From: CBDUUP01 sp965370435
GTDB lineage: Bacteria; Chloroflexota; Anaerolineae; Anaerolineales; UBA11579
Reading direction: 5' to 3'
DNA length: 5,040 bases
NCBI GenBank assembly: GCA_965370435.1
Contig: CBDUUP010000322.1
Location: forward strand, 1 to 5,040
The position numbers and the translations under genes were made by a program. Below the pieces are notes generated by a model. It saw only the letters and a list, made by a program, of their open reading frames with translations. It had not been told where the DNA came from and did no database searches. Shown one piece after another: positions 4,495 through 5,040 of the stretch. Numbering within the stretch: position 1 is the first letter of the stretch; each line of letters opens with the position of its first letter.

Positions 4495-4571
4495 TGTACG
4501 ATGCAGTCCCTCCTCAAACCAAGACCGCGCCTGAGCCGAGCCAGCCTATGCGCGGTCTTGGGCTTTAATTT
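4495..4571 (+). ncRNA. Putative small RNA, diverged tandem unit 3
   Basis: About 75 nt. It keeps the C-rich motif as GATGCAGTCCCTCCTC (4500-4515) at a similar distance from the promoter, but the 5' end (TTGTAC) and the whole 3' hairpin differ from units 1 and 2. Apart from the C-rich motif and promoter little is alike, which points to that motif as the functional seed. No conserved peptide links it with the other units. It may be an older duplicate with a different target range. Confidence 0.6.
4519..4571 (+). terminator. Intrinsic terminator of small RNA unit 3
   Basis: CCAAGACCGCGC (4519-4530) and GCGCGGTCTTGG (4550-4561) form a perfect 12-bp stem around a 19-nt loop. The U-tract is weak (CTTTAATTT, 4563-4571). 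On the minus strand the same stem could stop transcripts of the convergent PEBP gene, though no T-run follows there. Confidence 0.7.
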
Positions 4572-4572
4572 G

Positions 4573-4608
4573 TCTAAGTGGTCTAAGTTGTCTTAGTGGT
4601 CTGAGTGG
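4573..4608 (+). repeat. 9-nt tandem repeat array
   Basis: Four units: TCTAAGTGG, TCTAAGTTG, TCTTAGTGG, TCTGAGTGG, with a fifth starting TCGG. It is non-coding and lies directly after the unit 3 terminator. Confidence 0.75.
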
Positions 4609-4625
4609 TCGGCATCGTGAGCTTT

Positions 4626-4665
4626 CCAACTACCCAACTACTGAACTATCCAACTATCTAACTAC
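4626..4665 (+). repeat. 8-nt tandem repeat array over the PEBP stop codon
   Basis: Five units: CCAACTAC, CCAACTAC, TGAACTAT, CCAACTAT, CTAACTAC. The last contains the complement of the TAG stop (4662-4664) of the minus-strand gene. Further copies would add stop codons rather than extend that protein, since the unit reads GTAGTTGG on the minus strand. Confidence 0.72.
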
Positions 4666-5040
4666 GGATATGTTCCTTGCAGTTCGGCCTGCTCGAGGAT
4701 GTGGTCGTTGAGGGCCTCTCGGACTTCTTGCATGGTTGCGCCGGGGTCGAGGGGGAGGGGGGCGTCCAGGGCGAAGAGGAGGAAGACGTAGTTGTGGGAG
4801 CTGGGGGGGCAGGGGCCGCCGTAGCCCATGCTGCCGCCGAAGTCGTTGATGCCTTGCAGGCTGCCGTCGGGGAGCGCGGCATCGGGGGGGAGGCCTTCGG
4901 GGAGGCCGGTGGCGGTGGGGGGGATGTTGTAGAGCACCCAGTGGACGAAGTTGTTGGCGTCGGGGTCGAAGAGGAGGAGGGTGAAGCTTTGGGTGGCGGC
5001 GGGCGGGGCGGTCCAGGCGAGGGGCGGGGAGAGGTCGGCG
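4662..5040 (-). CDS. YbhB/YbcL-type PEBP-like protein, partial (start outside window)
   Basis: The 3' 125 codons of a gene that begins beyond the right edge. Motifs of the phosphatidylethanolamine-binding protein / Raf-kinase-inhibitor-like fold appear in order: DLSPPLAW near the visible start, then DPDA, then HWVLYNIP, then GGSMGYGGPCPP, with a C-terminal helix ending EQAELQGTYP. The DPDA and GYGGPCPP segments belong to the ligand pocket of the family. Bacterial members are small proteins, cytoplasmic or exported, with poorly known function; whether this one has a signal peptide cannot be seen. The internal GTG at 4937 is in the middle of HWVLYN and is not the start. The gene is convergent with tsaC and the small-RNA array. 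Codon use is G/C-rich like prfA. Confidence 0.9.
   Translation of the reverse strand, partial: ADLSPPLAWTAPPAATQSFTLLLFDPDANNFVHWVLYNIPPTATGLPEGLPPDAALPDGSLQGINDFGGSMGYGGPCPPSSHNYVFLLFALDAPLPLDPGATMQEVREALNDHILEQAELQGTYP

Noticed and set aside
4037..4571. A CRISPR array or mobile-element ends as the explanation for the repeated units
   Set aside because: The repeats are 116 bp with promoter and terminator architecture, spacing is irregular, and there are no cas genes, transposase or terminal inverted repeats.

Overview
The window is a GC-rich bacterial stretch carrying a translation-quality gene set: prfA (release factor 1, 509-1579), prmC (the methyltransferase that modifies the release-factor GGQ glutamine, 2519-3397) and a short-form TsaC/Sua5 (t6A tRNA modification, 3428-4045), all on the plus strand. 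A convergent, partial gene for a YbhB/PEBP-like protein enters from the right edge on the minus strand (4662-5040). The style of the proteins, the strong G/C third-position bias and the abundance of short 'GTAGGGGCG' and 'ATTCCGA...GGAAT' repeats make me think of Chloroflexota (Anaerolineae-like). This is inference from memory, not a database result.

Layout. Positions 1-350 hold no recognisable gene. A TGGTATAAT extended -10 at 356-364 probably starts the prfA transcript. Between prfA and prmC lies accessory DNA: three GTAGGGGCG hairpin repeats, one ATTCC/GGAAT element, and a type II toxin-antitoxin module. The module has a consensus-quality promoter (TTGACA-17-TATACT), a near-perfect palindromic operator, an intact Phd/YefM-like antitoxin, and a RelE/ParE-like toxin broken by two frameshifts. 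prmC starts 15 bp after the toxin remnant, at a TTG codon, so the module now sits between two genes that work together.

The most unusual part is 4046-4571. Three tandem units each carry a promoter-like block (TTCATGCT, 17 bp, TATAATwATAG), about 70 nt of transcript with a conserved C-rich GATGCAkTCyCyCCTC motif, and an intrinsic-terminator hairpin. Units 1 and 2 differ at 4 positions in 116, and two of those differences form a compensating base pair in the terminator stem. I read this as an array of three small non-coding RNAs whose C-rich segment is complementary to a Shine-Dalgarno plus AUG region. I do not recognise the family. Two short tandem-repeat arrays (9-nt and 8-nt units) follow, the second running over the stop codon of the PEBP gene.

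How the parts fit: RF1 terminates at UAA/UAG, PrmC methylates RF1, TsaC supplies the threonylcarbamoyl group for t6A, RelE-type toxins usually act on ribosome-bound mRNA, and the small RNAs look able to mask ribosome binding sites. The common theme is translation. Only the prfA-prmC link is established biology; the rest is inference from position and sequence.
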